From an uncultured Bartonella sp. (GTDB lineage Bacteria; Pseudomonadota; Alphaproteobacteria; Rhizobiales; Rhizobiaceae): 64,000 bases of DNA. The first letter of the stretch is position 1. The number at the start of each line of letters is the position of its first letter. Both the position numbers and the translations under genes were made by a program. Shown here one piece after another: positions 28,253 to 42,744 of this stretch. The notes under the pieces were generated by a model. The model worked only from the letters and a program-made list of their open reading frames with translations. It did no database searches and was not told the origin of the DNA. The DNA lies in NCBI RefSeq assembly GCF_946479275.1, contig NZ_CAMLFE010000006.1:62001-126000 (forward strand), written 5' to 3'.

Positions 28253-29095
28253 ATAATGGAAGGATGAGCTTGATACAGTAGCTTGTCCGGATGCCATAAA
28301 TCAGTGCCAGCTAAAATTATCGCTGTAAGTGGAAAAAAATTTCGGAAAATGGCCACTCTTGATGCTGGTCATTGCAATTCGCATGGTGTTTGTTCATTCC
28401 TCTGCTTGTTGTCATTGATGCACCCGAAGTCATCGTAAAACACTTTAATAAGTTAAAAATGAAATATAATCATTTTCTTATAAAAAAATTTATTGCGTTT
28501 ATTCTTGTTAAATAAGAACTGTTTTGCGTAAAACCAATTCATGCGTTTGTAATTTTGGTTCATTGAATGCCGAATGTAAATTAAAGTGTTTTTGAATATC
28601 GGCGTGGAAAAAACAAAACTACTTTGACATGATTATCTTGTCTGTAACCATCACCGAGCAAAAACGTGATGAAAATATTTGGTTTTTAATGATTTTTTGT
28701 CTCTTTTGCTGATCGAAAATCACAATACCATTTTAAAACCCGAAGAAAAAAGACGCAGGATTATTAATTATAGAAAAATTTTCTAAAAATATAAGTGTTT
28801 TAATTTGAAAATTTCATGATTTTAAAAGGTCAGAATTTTGTGCTGCTTCAAAAAGAACGGGCGTGAAAAAAAACTGAAAAAAATCTATGAGTCATTTCAA
28901 AGGGATGAACGGAATTTCACCTTACGAATCAGCATCTTGCACTTTGCGGGGCTTGTCATGGAAGGCCGATTCTGATTCATTATGGTTAACGCTAGTCCAT
29001 TGATTCGCAAGGATGATTTGGAATTCAAAACGATCAATAGTATCGGTTTGATGCAAGGGGACTAAATATAGTATTTGCTGAGGGAGCTTTCGAGA
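28253..29095. other. Long gene-free gap inside the dcw cluster
   Basis: An AT-rich stretch of about 840 bp separates murB from ddl. No reading frame or known RNA is evident. It contains a perfect dyad TAGAAAA-A-TTTTCTA at 28771-28785 that could be a regulator site. No clear terminator after murB was seen, but the distance makes a separate promoter for ddl-ftsQ-ftsA likely. Confidence 0.5.
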
Positions 29096-30016
29096 ATGGC
29101 AAGCACGCATGTTGCCGTATTGATGGGTGGTTTTTCTTCTGAAAGGCCGATCAGTTTGTCTTCCGGCGCAGCATGTGCAGAAGCTCTTGAAAGTGTCGGC
29201 TATAAAGTCACCAAAGTGGATGTCGGACGTGACGTCGCTTCCAGACTGGCTGAAATAAAACCCGATGTCGCTTTTAATGCTTTGCACGGAATTTTCGGTG
29301 AAGATGGGCGCATTCAAGGTATATTGGAATTTTTGCAAATTCCCTACACTCATTCGGGCGTTTTGGCATCAGCTCTTGCAATGGATAAAGGGCGGGCAAA
29401 AATTGTAGCTGCAGCAAATGGTGTAACAGTAGCGCCGTCACGCGTCATGAACCGTTTTGAAATTGGCAAAACTCATCCGATCGAACCGCCTTATGTCATC
29501 AAGCCGGTCTATGAGGGGTCAAGCTTTGGCGTTGTTATTGTCAAGGCTGGTCAGAACATTCCTCCTGCGGAAATAACCGATTCATCCTGGCACTATGGTG
29601 ACGAGGTTATTGTTGAAAAATACGTTGCCGGACGGGAACTTACATGTGCAGTTTTGGGTGACAAAGCACTGGATGTCTGCGAAATTGTTCCTGATAAATC
29701 ATTCCAGTTCTATGATTTTCAATCAAAATACAAACCGGGCGGGTCAAAACACGTTTGTCCGGCATCACTTTCACCAAATATTTACCAAAATGTGCAAAGG
29801 ATGTCAGTAGCGGCACATCAGGCATTAGGGTGCAAGGGTGTTAGCCGTTCGGATTTTCGTTATGACGAGGAAAAAGGCGAGTTGGTCTGGTTGGAAGTTA
29901 ATACGCAACCTGGAATGACACCGACATCACTTGTTCCCGATATGGCGAAAGTTTCAGGTCTTTCATTTGGTGACCTCGTAAAATGGATGGTGGAGGACGC
30001 GTCGTGTATGCGTTGA
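29096..30016 (+). CDS. ddl: D-alanine--D-alanine ligase
   Basis: ATP-grasp enzyme making D-Ala-D-Ala for MurF. From the ATG at 29096 (SD AGGGAG 9 nt upstream) it is 306 aa: [79 protein letters not shown], and the metal-binding end [34 protein letters not shown]. An in-frame TTG at 29075 has no SD. Its position next to ftsQ matches DdlB. The final bases overlap ftsQ. Confidence 0.95.
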   Translation: MASTHVAVLMGGFSSERPISLSSGAACAEALESVGYKVTKVDVGRDVASRLAEIKPDVAFNALHGIFGEDGRIQGILEFLQIPYTHSGVLASALAMDKGRAKIVAAANGVTVAPSRVMNRFEIGKTHPIEPPYVIKPVYEGSSFGVVIVKAGQNIPPAEITDSSWHYGDEVIVEKYVAGRELTCAVLGDKALDVCEIVPDKSFQFYDFQSKYKPGGSKHVCPASLSPNIYQNVQRMSVAAHQALGCKGVSRSDFRYDEEKGELVWLEVNTQPGMTPTSLVPDMAKVSGLSFGDLVKWMVEDASCMR

Positions 30017-30912
30017 ACAGTCAGAACGGAGATGGTTTTTCGACACCTGTCGTGTCGAATTTGCCCCGCCTTTATAGGCGGTTGCGGCGTACTGTCTCGC
30101 AACTCGTTTTGGCCGATATCGAGCTGCCACGCCATTTTGGCACGTTTGCAGCGGTTCTTTTTTTGGGGGCAACGGCTCTCTATGGTATTTCAGCCGGTGG
30201 TCACACCGATGAGGTGGTGAAAGCCACAACCTCGACATTCGGATTTGCAGTTGAAGATGTCGAAATTGCCGGCAATAACAGAATGTCGGAACTTGATGTT
30301 CTTTCGGCGCTGGGACTTGATGGCGAAACCTCGATGATAGGTTTTGATGCCGTCGAAGCACGTAAAGTTTTAAGTGAATTGCCGTGGGTGCAATCGGTTG
30401 ATGTTCAAAAAATATATCCCGATCGTGTACGCGTTTCGCTTGTCGAGCGGCAGCCATACGCTGTCTGGCAACATGGCGATGACCTTGATATTATCGACAA
30501 TGAGGGCAGGGTTATTGTGCCGTTCAAGCCTGGTCTTGCTGGCGATTTACCGCTTGTTGTCGGCGTCGGCGCCGATAAAAAGGCTTCTGCCTTTGTTCAT
30601 GAATTGGCAGCCTTCCCTGAAATTCAGGAACATGTACGGGCTTATGTGCGCGTTGGCGACCGACGTTGGGATGTGCTTCTTGATAACGGGGTTCGTATCA
30701 AATTGCCGGAAGTAGATGCTATGGCAAGACTTGCCGATGCAGTCAAAGCTGATAAGGAGCAAGGGCTTTTTTCACGTGATGTGCTGAGTGTTGATTTGCG
30801 GCTTCCTGATCGTATTACTGTTGCATTGTCCGACGAGGCGGTGGAACGACGCAATAACGTTGTCAAGGAAGAAGAGCGTCGTTTGAAGGCGCAGAAGGCA
30901 GGGCACGCATGA
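30004..30912 (+). CDS. ftsQ: Cell division protein FtsQ
   Basis: Bitopic divisome protein, part of FtsQLB. I place the start at the GTG at 30004, because GGAGG (29992-29996) lies 7 nt upstream; the ATG at 29983 has no such site. That gives 302 aa: a cytoplasmic basic segment ([12 protein letters not shown]), one transmembrane helix (about residues 47-65), the POTRA domain ([25 protein letters not shown]...[28 protein letters not shown]) and a beta domain. It overlaps ddl by 13 bp and ftsA by 4 bp. Confidence 0.9.
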   Translation: MYALNSQNGDGFSTPVVSNLPRLYRRLRRTVSQLVLADIELPRHFGTFAAVLFLGATALYGISAGGHTDEVVKATTSTFGFAVEDVEIAGNNRMSELDVLSALGLDGETSMIGFDAVEARKVLSELPWVQSVDVQKIYPDRVRVSLVERQPYAVWQHGDDLDIIDNEGRVIVPFKPGLAGDLPLVVGVGADKKASAFVHELAAFPEIQEHVRAYVRVGDRRWDVLLDNGVRIKLPEVDAMARLADAVKADKEQGLFSRDVLSVDLRLPDRITVALSDEAVERRNNVVKEEERRLKAQKAGHA

Positions 30913-32207
30913 ATTTGCTTGGTTCAGGCCACAACGGATTACGCAAGACACGTCTGTTGACGGTGCTTGATATGGGCTCAAGCAAAGTTGTTTGTGTCAT
31001 TGCCCGTTTGCGCCCGTTCGATCATATGCAATATCTGCCCGGCCGCACACACCATATTGAAATATTGGGTTTTGGCGTACAGCGCTCTCGCGGAATAAAG
31101 TCCGGTGTCGTTATGGATATGGCGGCAGCCGAACAGTCGGTCCGTCTGGCAGTTGATGCAGCCGAAAAAATGGCAGGGTTGATTGTCGACTCACTGATTG
31201 TCAATTTCTCGTCTGCCCGCTTGAGAAGCGTTGTCGTTCATGGCGAATACGATGTGAGTGGTCGTGAAGTTTCTTTGCGCGATGTCCGCTCGGTTTTGGC
31301 AAGTGCCTCGCAAAAGGCTTTTGAACTCGACCGTCATATCGTCCATTCAATACCTCTCAGCTATTCACTGGATAGTGAGAAAGGCATTTCCGATCCTGTC
31401 GGAATGACCGGCAATTTGCTTGGTGTAGACGTTCATGTTCTAACCGCAGAAACCGTACCGTTGCGAAATCTGGAAGCCTGCATCAATCGTGCCCACATCA
31501 GTGTTGAAGCAATGGTTGCAACACCTTTTGCAAGCGGCCTTGCGGTTCTGGTCGACGATGAAGCCCGTCTGGGTGCTGCCTGTATTGATATCGGTGGCGG
31601 CACAACAACGTTTTCGGTTTTTTCGGATAACCGTTTTGTTCATGCCGATGCCATTCCTGTCGGCGGCAATCATGTAACACTTGATATTGCCCGCGGTTTT
31701 TCGATGCCGCTTGAAGATGCTGAACGACTTAAAGTCATGCACGGCTCGACACTTCCCGGAGGCGTCGATGATCGCCATATGATCAGTATTTCGCCGATTG
31801 CCGATGAGCGCAGTGAAATGCAATATCCGCGTGCTGTGCTTACTCGTATTATTCAAGCACGCGTTGAAGAAATTCTTGAAATGGTGCGTGACCGTTTGAA
31901 CCGTTCGGGTTTCGGTCATGTTATCGGAAAACGTATCGTGTTGACTGGCGGCGGGAGCCAATTGACAGGGTTGCCGGAAACGGCGCGAAAAATATTGGGA
32001 CGCAATGTTCGGGTCGGCCGTCCACTGGGCGTATCGGGGCTGCCGACTTTGGCAAAGGGATCCGCTTTCTCGGCAGTCGTCGGTTTGATGATTTATCCGC
32101 AGACAGCAAGTTTCGAGGAAAAAATTGTCCATACGATCGGTCAACTCAAGACTGGTACGGGGGGACGGTTTCAACGCGTAGGCCAATGGCTGCGCGAGAG
32201 TTTTTGA
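30909..32207 (+). CDS. ftsA: Cell division protein FtsA
   Basis: Actin-like protein that tethers FtsZ to the membrane. The 432-aa protein has the phosphate-1 loop VLDMGSSKVVCVIAR, the 1C-subdomain stretch around FELDRHIVHSIPLSYSLD, the phosphate-2 loop CIDIGGGTTTFSVF, the adenosine loop VLTGGGSQLTGLPETA and a C-terminal amphipathic helix (GGRFQRVGQWLRESF) that serves as membrane anchor. Overlaps ftsQ by 4 bp; ftsZ follows after 71 bp with its own ribosome site. Confidence 0.95.
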   Translation: MNLLGSGHNGLRKTRLLTVLDMGSSKVVCVIARLRPFDHMQYLPGRTHHIEILGFGVQRSRGIKSGVVMDMAAAEQSVRLAVDAAEKMAGLIVDSLIVNFSSARLRSVVVHGEYDVSGREVSLRDVRSVLASASQKAFELDRHIVHSIPLSYSLDSEKGISDPVGMTGNLLGVDVHVLTAETVPLRNLEACINRAHISVEAMVATPFASGLAVLVDDEARLGAACIDIGGGTTTFSVFSDNRFVHADAIPVGGNHVTLDIARGFSMPLEDAERLKVMHGSTLPGGVDDRHMISISPIADERSEMQYPRAVLTRIIQARVEEILEMVRDRLNRSGFGHVIGKRIVLTGGGSQLTGLPETARKILGRNVRVGRPLGVSGLPTLAKGSAFSAVVGLMIYPQTASFEEKIVHTIGQLKTGTGGRFQRVGQWLRESF

Positions 32208-32278
32208 GTTGTTGAGTTATGTTTTTAAAATTCTACCGCTAAGGGCTTTGCGGTGTACTTATTGAGAAGGAAAAGACA

Positions 32279-34063
32279 ATGACAATCAATCTGCACGGGC
32301 CAGATATTACAGAATTGAAGCCACGCATCACTGTTTTCGGCGTCGGTGGTGGCGGCGGTAATGCGGTCAACAACATGATCAATGCCGGATTGCAAGGCGT
32401 TGATTTTGTCGTCGCCAACACAGATGCTCAGGCACTTACCATGTCAAAGGCTGACCGTGTGATCCAGCTCGGAGCAGCAGTAACTGAAGGTCTTGGTGCT
32501 GGTGCACTTCCAGAAGTTGGTCAGGCGGCTGCTGAAGAATGTCTGGACGAGATTGTTGATCATCTCGGCAATTCCCACATGGTTTTCATTACCTGTGGTA
32601 TGGGCGGTGGCACTGGAACCGGTGCAGCACCAGTGGTTGCCCGCGCGGCAAGAGAAAAAGGCATTTTGACAGTTGGTGTCGTGACAAAGCCCTTCCAATT
32701 TGAAGGTGCCCGTCGCATGAAAACTGCCGAGGCAGGCATTGAGGAATTGCAGAAATGTGTTGATACACTGATTGTTATTCCGAACCAGAACCTGTTCCGC
32801 ATTGCAAATGAACAAACCACTTTTGCCGATGCGTTCATGATGGCCGATCAGGTGCTTTATTCGGGTGTTGCTTCGATCACCGATCTGATGATCAAAGAAG
32901 GCCTTATCAATCTTGATTTTGCCGACGTACGTTCGGTGATGCATGAAATGGGTCGTGCAATGATGGGAACCGGTGAAGCTTCCGGTGAAAATCGTGCACT
33001 TGCTGCTGCAGAAGCTGCCATTGCCAATCCGCTGCTTGACGAAACATCAATGCGCGGTGCACGCGGCTTGTTGATTTCGATTACAGGCGGTCGCGATCTC
33101 ACATTGTTCGAGGTCGACCAAGCTGCAAACCGTATTCGTGAAGAAGTCGATGCCGATGCCAATGTTATTTTTGGTGCTATTGATGACGAGTCGCTTGAAG
33201 GTGTCATTCGCGTCTCGGTTGTTGCAACCGGCATTGATCGCGCGAATGTAGAAGGCGCTGATACCGACGGACAAGGAAGCCAGATCGCAAATCCGGTTCG
33301 TAAACTCGAAAATTCGGCTACTCCGCAAAATGGTCCGAAGGCACAGTTGTCTGGCGCCAAGGCTCAGCCAATGGTCGAAGTTATGGAAGCTCTCGAACTG
33401 GAAATGAATAGACCGGTTGAAGAACCGTTCCGTCCACAAAGCGAAATTTTCAAAACGCCGATGTCGAATGGCAATGCTATTCCCCAGCGCGCCAACCCGC
33501 AAATCCAGGCTTCGTCTACAGTGCATGCACAACCGCAGCAAATGCCGCAAACACCTCGTATGCAGCAGGCTCCGCGCATGGCACAGCCGCAAGCATCCGC
33601 TGCTCCGCTTAACATGGAAGCAACAGCCCGCGTACTCGACGAGATGACGGAAGTGCCGTCAATGCGTGAAAAACAACCGGCACCGCAATCGCGTCCTGCA
33701 CCTGTCAGAATGCCGGAATTGCGCGATTTTCCTTCGGTTGCCCGCGAAAAAGCCAATGCTGCAGCACATCGTCAACCGGCCCAGCAGGGACCACGCAGCC
33801 TCTGGCAGAAACTGACACAGAGCCTTATCCATCGTGATGAGGAACCGACTGCACGGTTGGAACCTCAACGCAAGCAAAATCGTGAACCGGTCTTGCCTCA
33901 ACAGGAAAATCGCCGTCAGCTTTCATCCGACGCTGCAGTTTACGCACCGCGCCGTCAGCAGGCGGCTGAACCGCAAATGCGTCCTCAGACGCAACAGCGG
34001 CAACCTGTCAGTGAAGAAGAACAGTTGGAAATTCCGGCTTTTCTGCGCCGTCAGGCAAACTGA
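32279..34063 (+). CDS. ftsZ: Cell division protein FtsZ
   Basis: Tubulin-like GTPase that forms the Z-ring. The N-terminal 320 residues hold [15 protein letters not shown], the tubulin signature GGGTGTGA (residues 109-116), [11 protein letters not shown] and the T7-loop region. Then comes an unusually long linker of about 250 residues rich in Gln, Pro, Arg and Met. The protein ends with the conserved C-terminal peptide [10 protein letters not shown], which binds FtsA. At 594 aa it is far longer than E. coli FtsZ (383) but typical of Rhizobiales FtsZ1. SD AAGGA precedes the ATG; a terminator follows. Confidence 0.97.
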   Translation: MTINLHGPDITELKPRITVFGVGGGGGNAVNNMINAGLQGVDFVVANTDAQALTMSKADRVIQLGAAVTEGLGAGALPEVGQAAAEECLDEIVDHLGNSHMVFITCGMGGGTGTGAAPVVARAAREKGILTVGVVTKPFQFEGARRMKTAEAGIEELQKCVDTLIVIPNQNLFRIANEQTTFADAFMMADQVLYSGVASITDLMIKEGLINLDFADVRSVMHEMGRAMMGTGEASGENRALAAAEAAIANPLLDETSMRGARGLLISITGGRDLTLFEVDQAANRIREEVDADANVIFGAIDDESLEGVIRVSVVATGIDRANVEGADTDGQGSQIANPVRKLENSATPQNGPKAQLSGAKAQPMVEVMEALELEMNRPVEEPFRPQSEIFKTPMSNGNAIPQRANPQIQASSTVHAQPQQMPQTPRMQQAPRMAQPQASAAPLNMEATARVLDEMTEVPSMREKQPAPQSRPAPVRMPELRDFPSVAREKANAAAHRQPAQQGPRSLWQKLTQSLIHRDEEPTARLEPQRKQNREPVLPQQENRRQLSSDAAVYAPRRQQAAEPQMRPQTQQRQPVSEEEQLEIPAFLRRQAN

Positions 34064-34081
34064 ATAAAAGGTAATAATAAT

Positions 34082-34171
34082 TCGGCTTTCCGGATTGGAA
34101 AGCCGATATAATAAAAGCCCCAATAACCTTCTCAAAATTACCGCTGTTTTTTAAACAGCGGTTTTTTTTGT
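34082..34171 (+). terminator. Hairpin plus rho-independent terminator after ftsZ
   Basis: A first 10-bp hairpin (TCGGCTTTCC / GGAAAGCCGA, 34082-34106) has no T run. The true terminator is ACCGCTGTTT / AAACAGCGGT (34140-34161) followed by eight Ts. Confidence 0.85.
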
Positions 34172-34836
34172 CGTTTTATCCATTTTTCTGGTTGTCCTTT
34201 GACGCTTCCGGTTTTGAAACGAGTTTGTGTGAACAATTGCCGATTTCATGGCGGGCACGCTCGGAAACAGGGTTTTAAAAAACATTGCGATAGAGACAGT
34301 GGAAATTCTACCTGCGGCCGGTCAATGCATTACCTCTTTGGCAGGTTAATTCATGAAGCTATTCATTGTATTGAACGGCGGCGTTTTAGTTTTTTTGTTT
34401 ACTTTCGGCTTTGCTAAAGATCCCCGTGCGAAAAAATTCCAACGCTGTGTCAAAGGGATAAGGCTAAAGTCCAATAAGATCATAATAAAAGCTTGAAAAG
34501 GCTGATGACCGGAATGCTTGGCGTTTATTCACTCATAAACGCAGAAAGAGCTTGTTTAGAATGAAGGAAAATTGAAAAGGGAAGGTTGGAATTTTCCGGA
34601 ATTCAAAGTGGTGACATGTGCCCCAATGCAACCGCGGATTTTTGGGTTTTGAACATCCGAAAAACTGCGGTTCAAAAATAGACAGGTCAAAAAATATCTG
34701 ATGTAAAAAATCAGGGAAGTCGAAAAGCGGTTTTTGCCTTGATAAAAGGAAATGAAATTCAATGTCGAAGATTATCGACAATAGTGCTATGTGAAAGAGA
34801 GTTTCGATAAGCCTTACAAGGGAAAATCTTTCAACT
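34172..34836. other. Gene-free spacer between ftsZ and lpxC
   Basis: About 665 bp without a reading frame or RNA gene I can support. Confidence 0.5.
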
Positions 34837-35730
34837 ATGGTTGGCAAACATATGAATTCTCGTCTTGACCCTCATTACCAGTCGACTTTGGCGAAGTCTG
34901 TTACGTTGAGCGGACATGGTGTCCATAGCGGGCTTGCATCGACCGTGACAATTCATCCGGCAGAAGTCGGCGAGGGGATCGTTTTTATAAGATCGACCCC
35001 GACAGGTGAAAAAAAGAAATTCCATGCCATCTCGGCAGAAACCGGAGCAACCGAACGTTCGACCAGTTTGGGAACAGGTGCAGTACGCGTTGAAACGATT
35101 GAACATCTGATGGCTGCAATAAGCGCTTATAATCTTGATAACCTTCATATTGAAGTATCATCGAATGAGTTACCAATTCTCGACGGTGGGGCGTGGAGTT
35201 ATTGCGAAGCTTTTGACAAGGCAGGCGTCGTCAACCAGAAGGCCAAGCGCAAATTTATTGTCATAAAAAAAACGGTGCGTGCCGAATCAGCGACCGGTTT
35301 TGCCGAATTCGAGCCGTTTGAAGGCAGGCGTTTTGATGTTTCGATCGAATTTCCAACGCCGATAATCGGAAAAAGCAAATTCGTTTTTGATTGCGAGCCG
35401 GAAAAATTCAAGCAAGAAATCTCGAAAGCCCGCACATTCGGCTTTCTCAAAGATGTAGAAACTTTATGGGCTGCCGGTATGGCGCTCGGTTCATCTCTGG
35501 AAAATTCGATTGTTATTGATGCCGATGACAAGGTGATAAACCCCGGCGGAACCTACTATGAAAACGAATTTGTCCGCCATAAATTATTGGATGCCATTGG
35601 TGATACAGCATTAACGGGTTCACCTTTTATAGGTCTTTTCCGGTCGTTTCGCGGCGGGCATTCGTTGAATGCAAAGCTCGTAAAAGCGTTGCTTCAGGAT
35701 ACTTCCGCATTCGAAACCAAAGAATTTTGA
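34837..35730 (+). CDS. lpxC: UDP-3-O-acyl-N-acetylglucosamine deacetylase LpxC
   Basis: Zinc enzyme of the committed step of lipid A synthesis. The 297-aa protein has SVTLSGHGVHSG, the zinc His in ETIEHLMAAISAYNLDNL, LPILDGGAWSYCEAF (with catalytic-site residues around LDGGA), ARTFGFLKDVETLWAAGMALGSSLENSIV, FVRHKLLDAIGDTALTG (second zinc His and Asp) and GGHSLNAKLVKALL (catalytic His). An in-frame ATG at 34852 exists, but the ATG at 34837 is nearer to the AAGGGA ribosome site. It lies downstream of ftsZ as in many Gram-negatives. Confidence 0.95.
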   Translation: MVGKHMNSRLDPHYQSTLAKSVTLSGHGVHSGLASTVTIHPAEVGEGIVFIRSTPTGEKKKFHAISAETGATERSTSLGTGAVRVETIEHLMAAISAYNLDNLHIEVSSNELPILDGGAWSYCEAFDKAGVVNQKAKRKFIVIKKTVRAESATGFAEFEPFEGRRFDVSIEFPTPIIGKSKFVFDCEPEKFKQEISKARTFGFLKDVETLWAAGMALGSSLENSIVIDADDKVINPGGTYYENEFVRHKLLDAIGDTALTGSPFIGLFRSFRGGHSLNAKLVKALLQDTSAFETKEF

Positions 35731-35953
35731 TGGAAATTGACTTCCAATACTTTAGTTTTCAGGGAATTGCCATAATTCAGTCTATAAGGAATGATTGACC
35801 GATTGAGTAAAAATCGGCTAATCCAATGTTAATGTTATAGGTTGATAATAGTTGGTTATAACGTCCCATGACTTCTATTCGGGCAAGGACATATTCCCGG
35901 TGTTGTCTTTTGGGTTTTGATAAACAAGGGAATGCCGGAAGGCCGGAGAAAGC

Positions 35954-36847
35954 ATGACGAAGTTGAATTCGTATATTATGGATGCTGGAAGCAAAAAATC
36001 CACTATCGTACGTAAGGTCCTGATCGGGCTGATGCTTGGCAGCGTATGCCTAACAGCCGGTTGTTCGAAGAAAGATAAAGATGTTGATTTGACATCCTAT
36101 GTTGAAAAGATCGATCCGCCGGATGTCCTTTACAATCAGGCTCTGGCAAACCTTGATGCAGGTCGTTTGAGCGAAGCTGCAAAAAAATTCGATGCGGTTG
36201 ATCGCCAGCATCCTTATACCGAATGGGCTCGTAAAGCCCTTGTCATGGGTGCTTTTACCAATTACCGCAAAGGTAATTATGACGAAGCGGTCAATATGGC
36301 CAAGCGCTATATTGCTCTTTATCCGACATCCGAAGAAGCCGCTTACGCTTATTACATTATCGGTCTGTCATATTTCCGGCAGATTCCCGATATTACGCGT
36401 GACCAAAAAGACACAAAGCGCGCAATTGCCGCTATGCAGGAAGTCGTCGACCGCTATCCTAATTCGGAATATGTCGATGATGCCAAGACCAAGATACGTT
36501 TCGGCCGCGAACAGCTTGCCGGTAAAGAAATGCAGATCGGCCGTTATTATCAGGAACGCAAACAATATCTTTCGGCTATCAAGCGTTACCGCACCGTTGT
36601 CGAAGAATATTCCAATACAAACCAGATCGAGGAAGCGCTCTACCGTTTGACAGAAGCAAACTACGCTTTGGGTCTGACGTCGGAAGCGCAAACGGCTGCT
36701 GCTGTTCTTGGACAAAACTATCCGGAAAGCAAATGGTATAAGGATGCGTTCAACCTGCTGCAAAAGGGTGGTGTCGCACCTCAAGAAAACAAAGGCTCGT
36801 GGATATCCCGTGCATTGAATAAAACCGGTCTGAAAAAAGGTTCCTGA
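35954..36847 (+). CDS. bamD: Outer-membrane assembly lipoprotein BamD
   Basis: Essential component of the BAM complex that inserts beta-barrel proteins. The 297-aa protein has a lipoprotein signal with lipobox LTAGC (Cys37 from the first ATG; a second ATG eight codons in is possible), then tandem TPR repeats. These begin with [42 protein letters not shown] and continue through [31 protein letters not shown], as in BamD/ComL. SD GGAGA precedes the first ATG. recN starts 6 bp after it. Confidence 0.94.
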   Translation: MTKLNSYIMDAGSKKSTIVRKVLIGLMLGSVCLTAGCSKKDKDVDLTSYVEKIDPPDVLYNQALANLDAGRLSEAAKKFDAVDRQHPYTEWARKALVMGAFTNYRKGNYDEAVNMAKRYIALYPTSEEAAYAYYIIGLSYFRQIPDITRDQKDTKRAIAAMQEVVDRYPNSEYVDDAKTKIRFGREQLAGKEMQIGRYYQERKQYLSAIKRYRTVVEEYSNTNQIEEALYRLTEANYALGLTSEAQTAAAVLGQNYPESKWYKDAFNLLQKGGVAPQENKGSWISRALNKTGLKKGS

Positions 36848-36853
36848 TCTTAG

Positions 36854-38521
36854 ATGCTTGTACAGCTTTCGATCCGCGACATAGTTCTGATCGAAAGGCT
36901 CGATATCAACTTTGACGCGGGCCTGTCGGTTCTTACCGGTGAAACCGGCGCTGGCAAGTCTATTCTGCTTGACTCTTTGTCTTTGGCACTTGGGGGGCGT
37001 GGTGACGCTTCCCTCGTGCGTCATGGGGCCGAAAGCGGGCAGGTGACGGCTGTTTTTGATGTGCCGATCGACCATCCGGCCAGAAAACTTATCAAAGACA
37101 ATGGCCTTGATGAAGAAGGCGATATCATCCTTCGTCGCATTCAGTCTTCGGATGGCCGTTCGCGAGTCTTCATTAATGATCAGGCGGCAAGCGTCGCTTT
37201 GATGCGTGACGTTGGTCACGAGCTTGTTGAAATCCATGGACAACATGCCGATCGGGCGCTTGTTGATATTGCCTCCCATCGTGAACTTCTTGATGCCTAT
37301 GGGCGTGTGGAGGAAGATCTCAAGACGGTGAGCGAGCGTTATCGCCATTGGCATAATCTCGAAACGGCTTTGAAAAAACATCGCGAAAAAGTTGCAGAAG
37401 CTTTGCGCGAGGCGGACTATTTGCGTTCGTCTGTCGAAGAACTGGATAAGCTTAGCCCCGAAGCCGGGGAAGAAGAAAGGTTGGCAATCCGGCGCACCGA
37501 TATGATGAAAGCCGAAAAAATTGCGGGCGACATCAATGAGGCCGGAGATATGTTAAACGGGGCGCAATCACCTGTTCCGGTTTTGGCAAATCTCGTCCGG
37601 CGTCTTGAAAGGAAAATTCCGGAAGCAGAAGAGCTTGTCAAACCGATAGTCGATTCAATCGATAATGCGCTTGAAGCTTTGGGACTTGCACAAGATAGCG
37701 TTGATGCGGCCATGCGTGCGCTCGATTTTGACCCGCAAGAATTAAGCAATGTCGAAGAACGCCTGTTTGCTTTGCGTGCCGCCGCACGGAAATATAATGT
37801 TCCAGCTGACAACCTATCCGAGTTGCGCGACAAGATGGATCAGGATTTGAAAGATCTTGACCAGAGCGAGGAAACGGTCGGAAAACTTGAAAAAGAAGTT
37901 GCTGCAGCCCTTGCCGATTATGACAAGGCAGCCGGACAACTTTCGCAAAAACGGCATGAACGGGCAAAAGAATTGACGAAAGCGGTCATGGCCGAATTGC
38001 CAGCCCTGAAACTTGAACGGGCGGAATTTATAGTCAATATCGAAAGCAACAAAGAAGAACGTACGCCGGAAGGAATAGACAGGGTTGAATATTGGGTGCG
38101 CACAAATCCCGGAACACGTGCCGGCCCGATGATGAAGGTGGCCTCGGGCGGTGAATTGTCGCGTTTTCTTCTGGCTTTGAAAGTGGCTCTTGCCGATCGG
38201 GGTTCTGCTCCGACATTGGTTTTTGATGAAATTGATACGGGTGTTGGTGGTGCGGTTGCCGATGCTATCGGGCAAAGATTGTCCAGACTTGCCAAAGGTG
38301 TGCAGGTGCTTTCTGTAACCCATGCACCGCAAGTGGCTGCGCGAGCCGACAGCCATTTTCTGATTTCCAAATCCGAACACGGGGATGGTGACCGCCTGAT
38401 TACGCGTGTGCATAAACTCGATATCAATGAACGCGTGGAAGAAATTGCACGTATGCTTGCAGGTGAACATATTACCGATGAGGCCCGTGCTGCAGCATTA
38501 AAACTGCTTAACGCAAAATAG
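36854..38521 (+). CDS. recN: DNA repair protein RecN
   Basis: SMC-like ATPase acting early in double-strand break repair. The 555-aa protein has Walker A GETGAGKSILLDSL near residue 30, DGRSRVFINDQ and ELVEIHGQHADRAL (head domain), a central coiled coil, then the ABC signature ASGGELSRFLLALKVAL and Walker B LVFDEIDTGVGGAVAD, ending with VTHAPQVAARADSHFLI. Joined to bamD by 6 bp, as in many Rhizobiales. Confidence 0.95.
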   Translation: MLVQLSIRDIVLIERLDINFDAGLSVLTGETGAGKSILLDSLSLALGGRGDASLVRHGAESGQVTAVFDVPIDHPARKLIKDNGLDEEGDIILRRIQSSDGRSRVFINDQAASVALMRDVGHELVEIHGQHADRALVDIASHRELLDAYGRVEEDLKTVSERYRHWHNLETALKKHREKVAEALREADYLRSSVEELDKLSPEAGEEERLAIRRTDMMKAEKIAGDINEAGDMLNGAQSPVPVLANLVRRLERKIPEAEELVKPIVDSIDNALEALGLAQDSVDAAMRALDFDPQELSNVEERLFALRAAARKYNVPADNLSELRDKMDQDLKDLDQSEETVGKLEKEVAAALADYDKAAGQLSQKRHERAKELTKAVMAELPALKLERAEFIVNIESNKEERTPEGIDRVEYWVRTNPGTRAGPMMKVASGGELSRFLLALKVALADRGSAPTLVFDEIDTGVGGAVADAIGQRLSRLAKGVQVLSVTHAPQVAARADSHFLISKSEHGDGDRLITRVHKLDINERVEEIARMLAGEHITDEARAAALKLLNAK

Positions 38522-42288
<3,767 letters not shown>

Positions 42289-42461
42289 CACGAAAGAAGC
42301 CTCGTATTCTCGAAAACTTGTCTCGAGGGCGAATTATGAATGCGGGCTGTCGGCTAAAAAGGCAAAACGGAGCCGGAGGTGCTTCGTGCTTTTTTTATTT
42401 CTCTTTTCTTATTCGCCTTTTTGTAAAAAAACAGCTTTTGCTATTTCGAGGAGGTGAAGCC

Positions 42462-42575
42462 ATGCGATCGTCTGGAGTAGATATAAAGACCTATTTTCGC
42501 ACTACTGTCCTTAAAATATCCCGCTTCGACTCACTCGCATTTCCCCGATTTTGCGAGTTTAAGCGTTTTGCCTGA
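42462..42575 (+). CDS. Candidate small protein (37 aa) with an ideal Shine-Dalgarno
   Basis: An ATG at 42462 is preceded by GAGGAGGTGA (42448-42457), an essentially perfect complement of the 16S rRNA 3' end, with 4 nt before the ATG. The product is short and basic (MRSSGVDIKTYFRTTVLKIS, then RFDSLAFPRFCEFKRFA) with three Arg/Lys-Phe pairs near the end; no signal peptide or membrane helix. I recognise no family. Such a ribosome site is rarely accidental, but translation is unproven and the frame could belong to a leader peptide. Confidence 0.4.
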   Translation: MRSSGVDIKTYFRTTVLKISRFDSLAFPRFCEFKRFA

Positions 42576-42697
42576 CCTGTTCTTGTGAATATTAGCTCGT
42601 TTTCCAAAGACGGCAGTAGCATCTAAAGCCCCTCTGTCGTCTCTAAAAACCATTGTGCAATAATGAATAATAGAAAGTGATATCGAACTTATCGATA

Positions 42698-42732
42698 AAA
42701 AAACGCGAAAGATTTTTCTTTCGCGTTTTTCT
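42698..42732. terminator. Bidirectional terminator between the sORF region and pepP
   Basis: Stem AAAAACGCGAAAGA / TCTTTCGCGTTTTT flanked by As on one side and Ts on the other. It can end pepP transcripts (minus) and any transcript of the sORF region (plus). Confidence 0.8.
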
Positions 42733-42744
42733 TTTTCTATTTGT

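Noticed and set aside
28771-28785. TAGAAAAATTTTCTA as an Irr (iron control) box
   Set aside because: The iron box has TAGAA and TTCTA arms 3 nt apart; here they are 5 nt apart and no iron gene is near.
34199-34417. A 72-aa reading frame between ftsZ and lpxC
   Set aside because: No SD, no recognisable family, and composition like the surrounding spacer.
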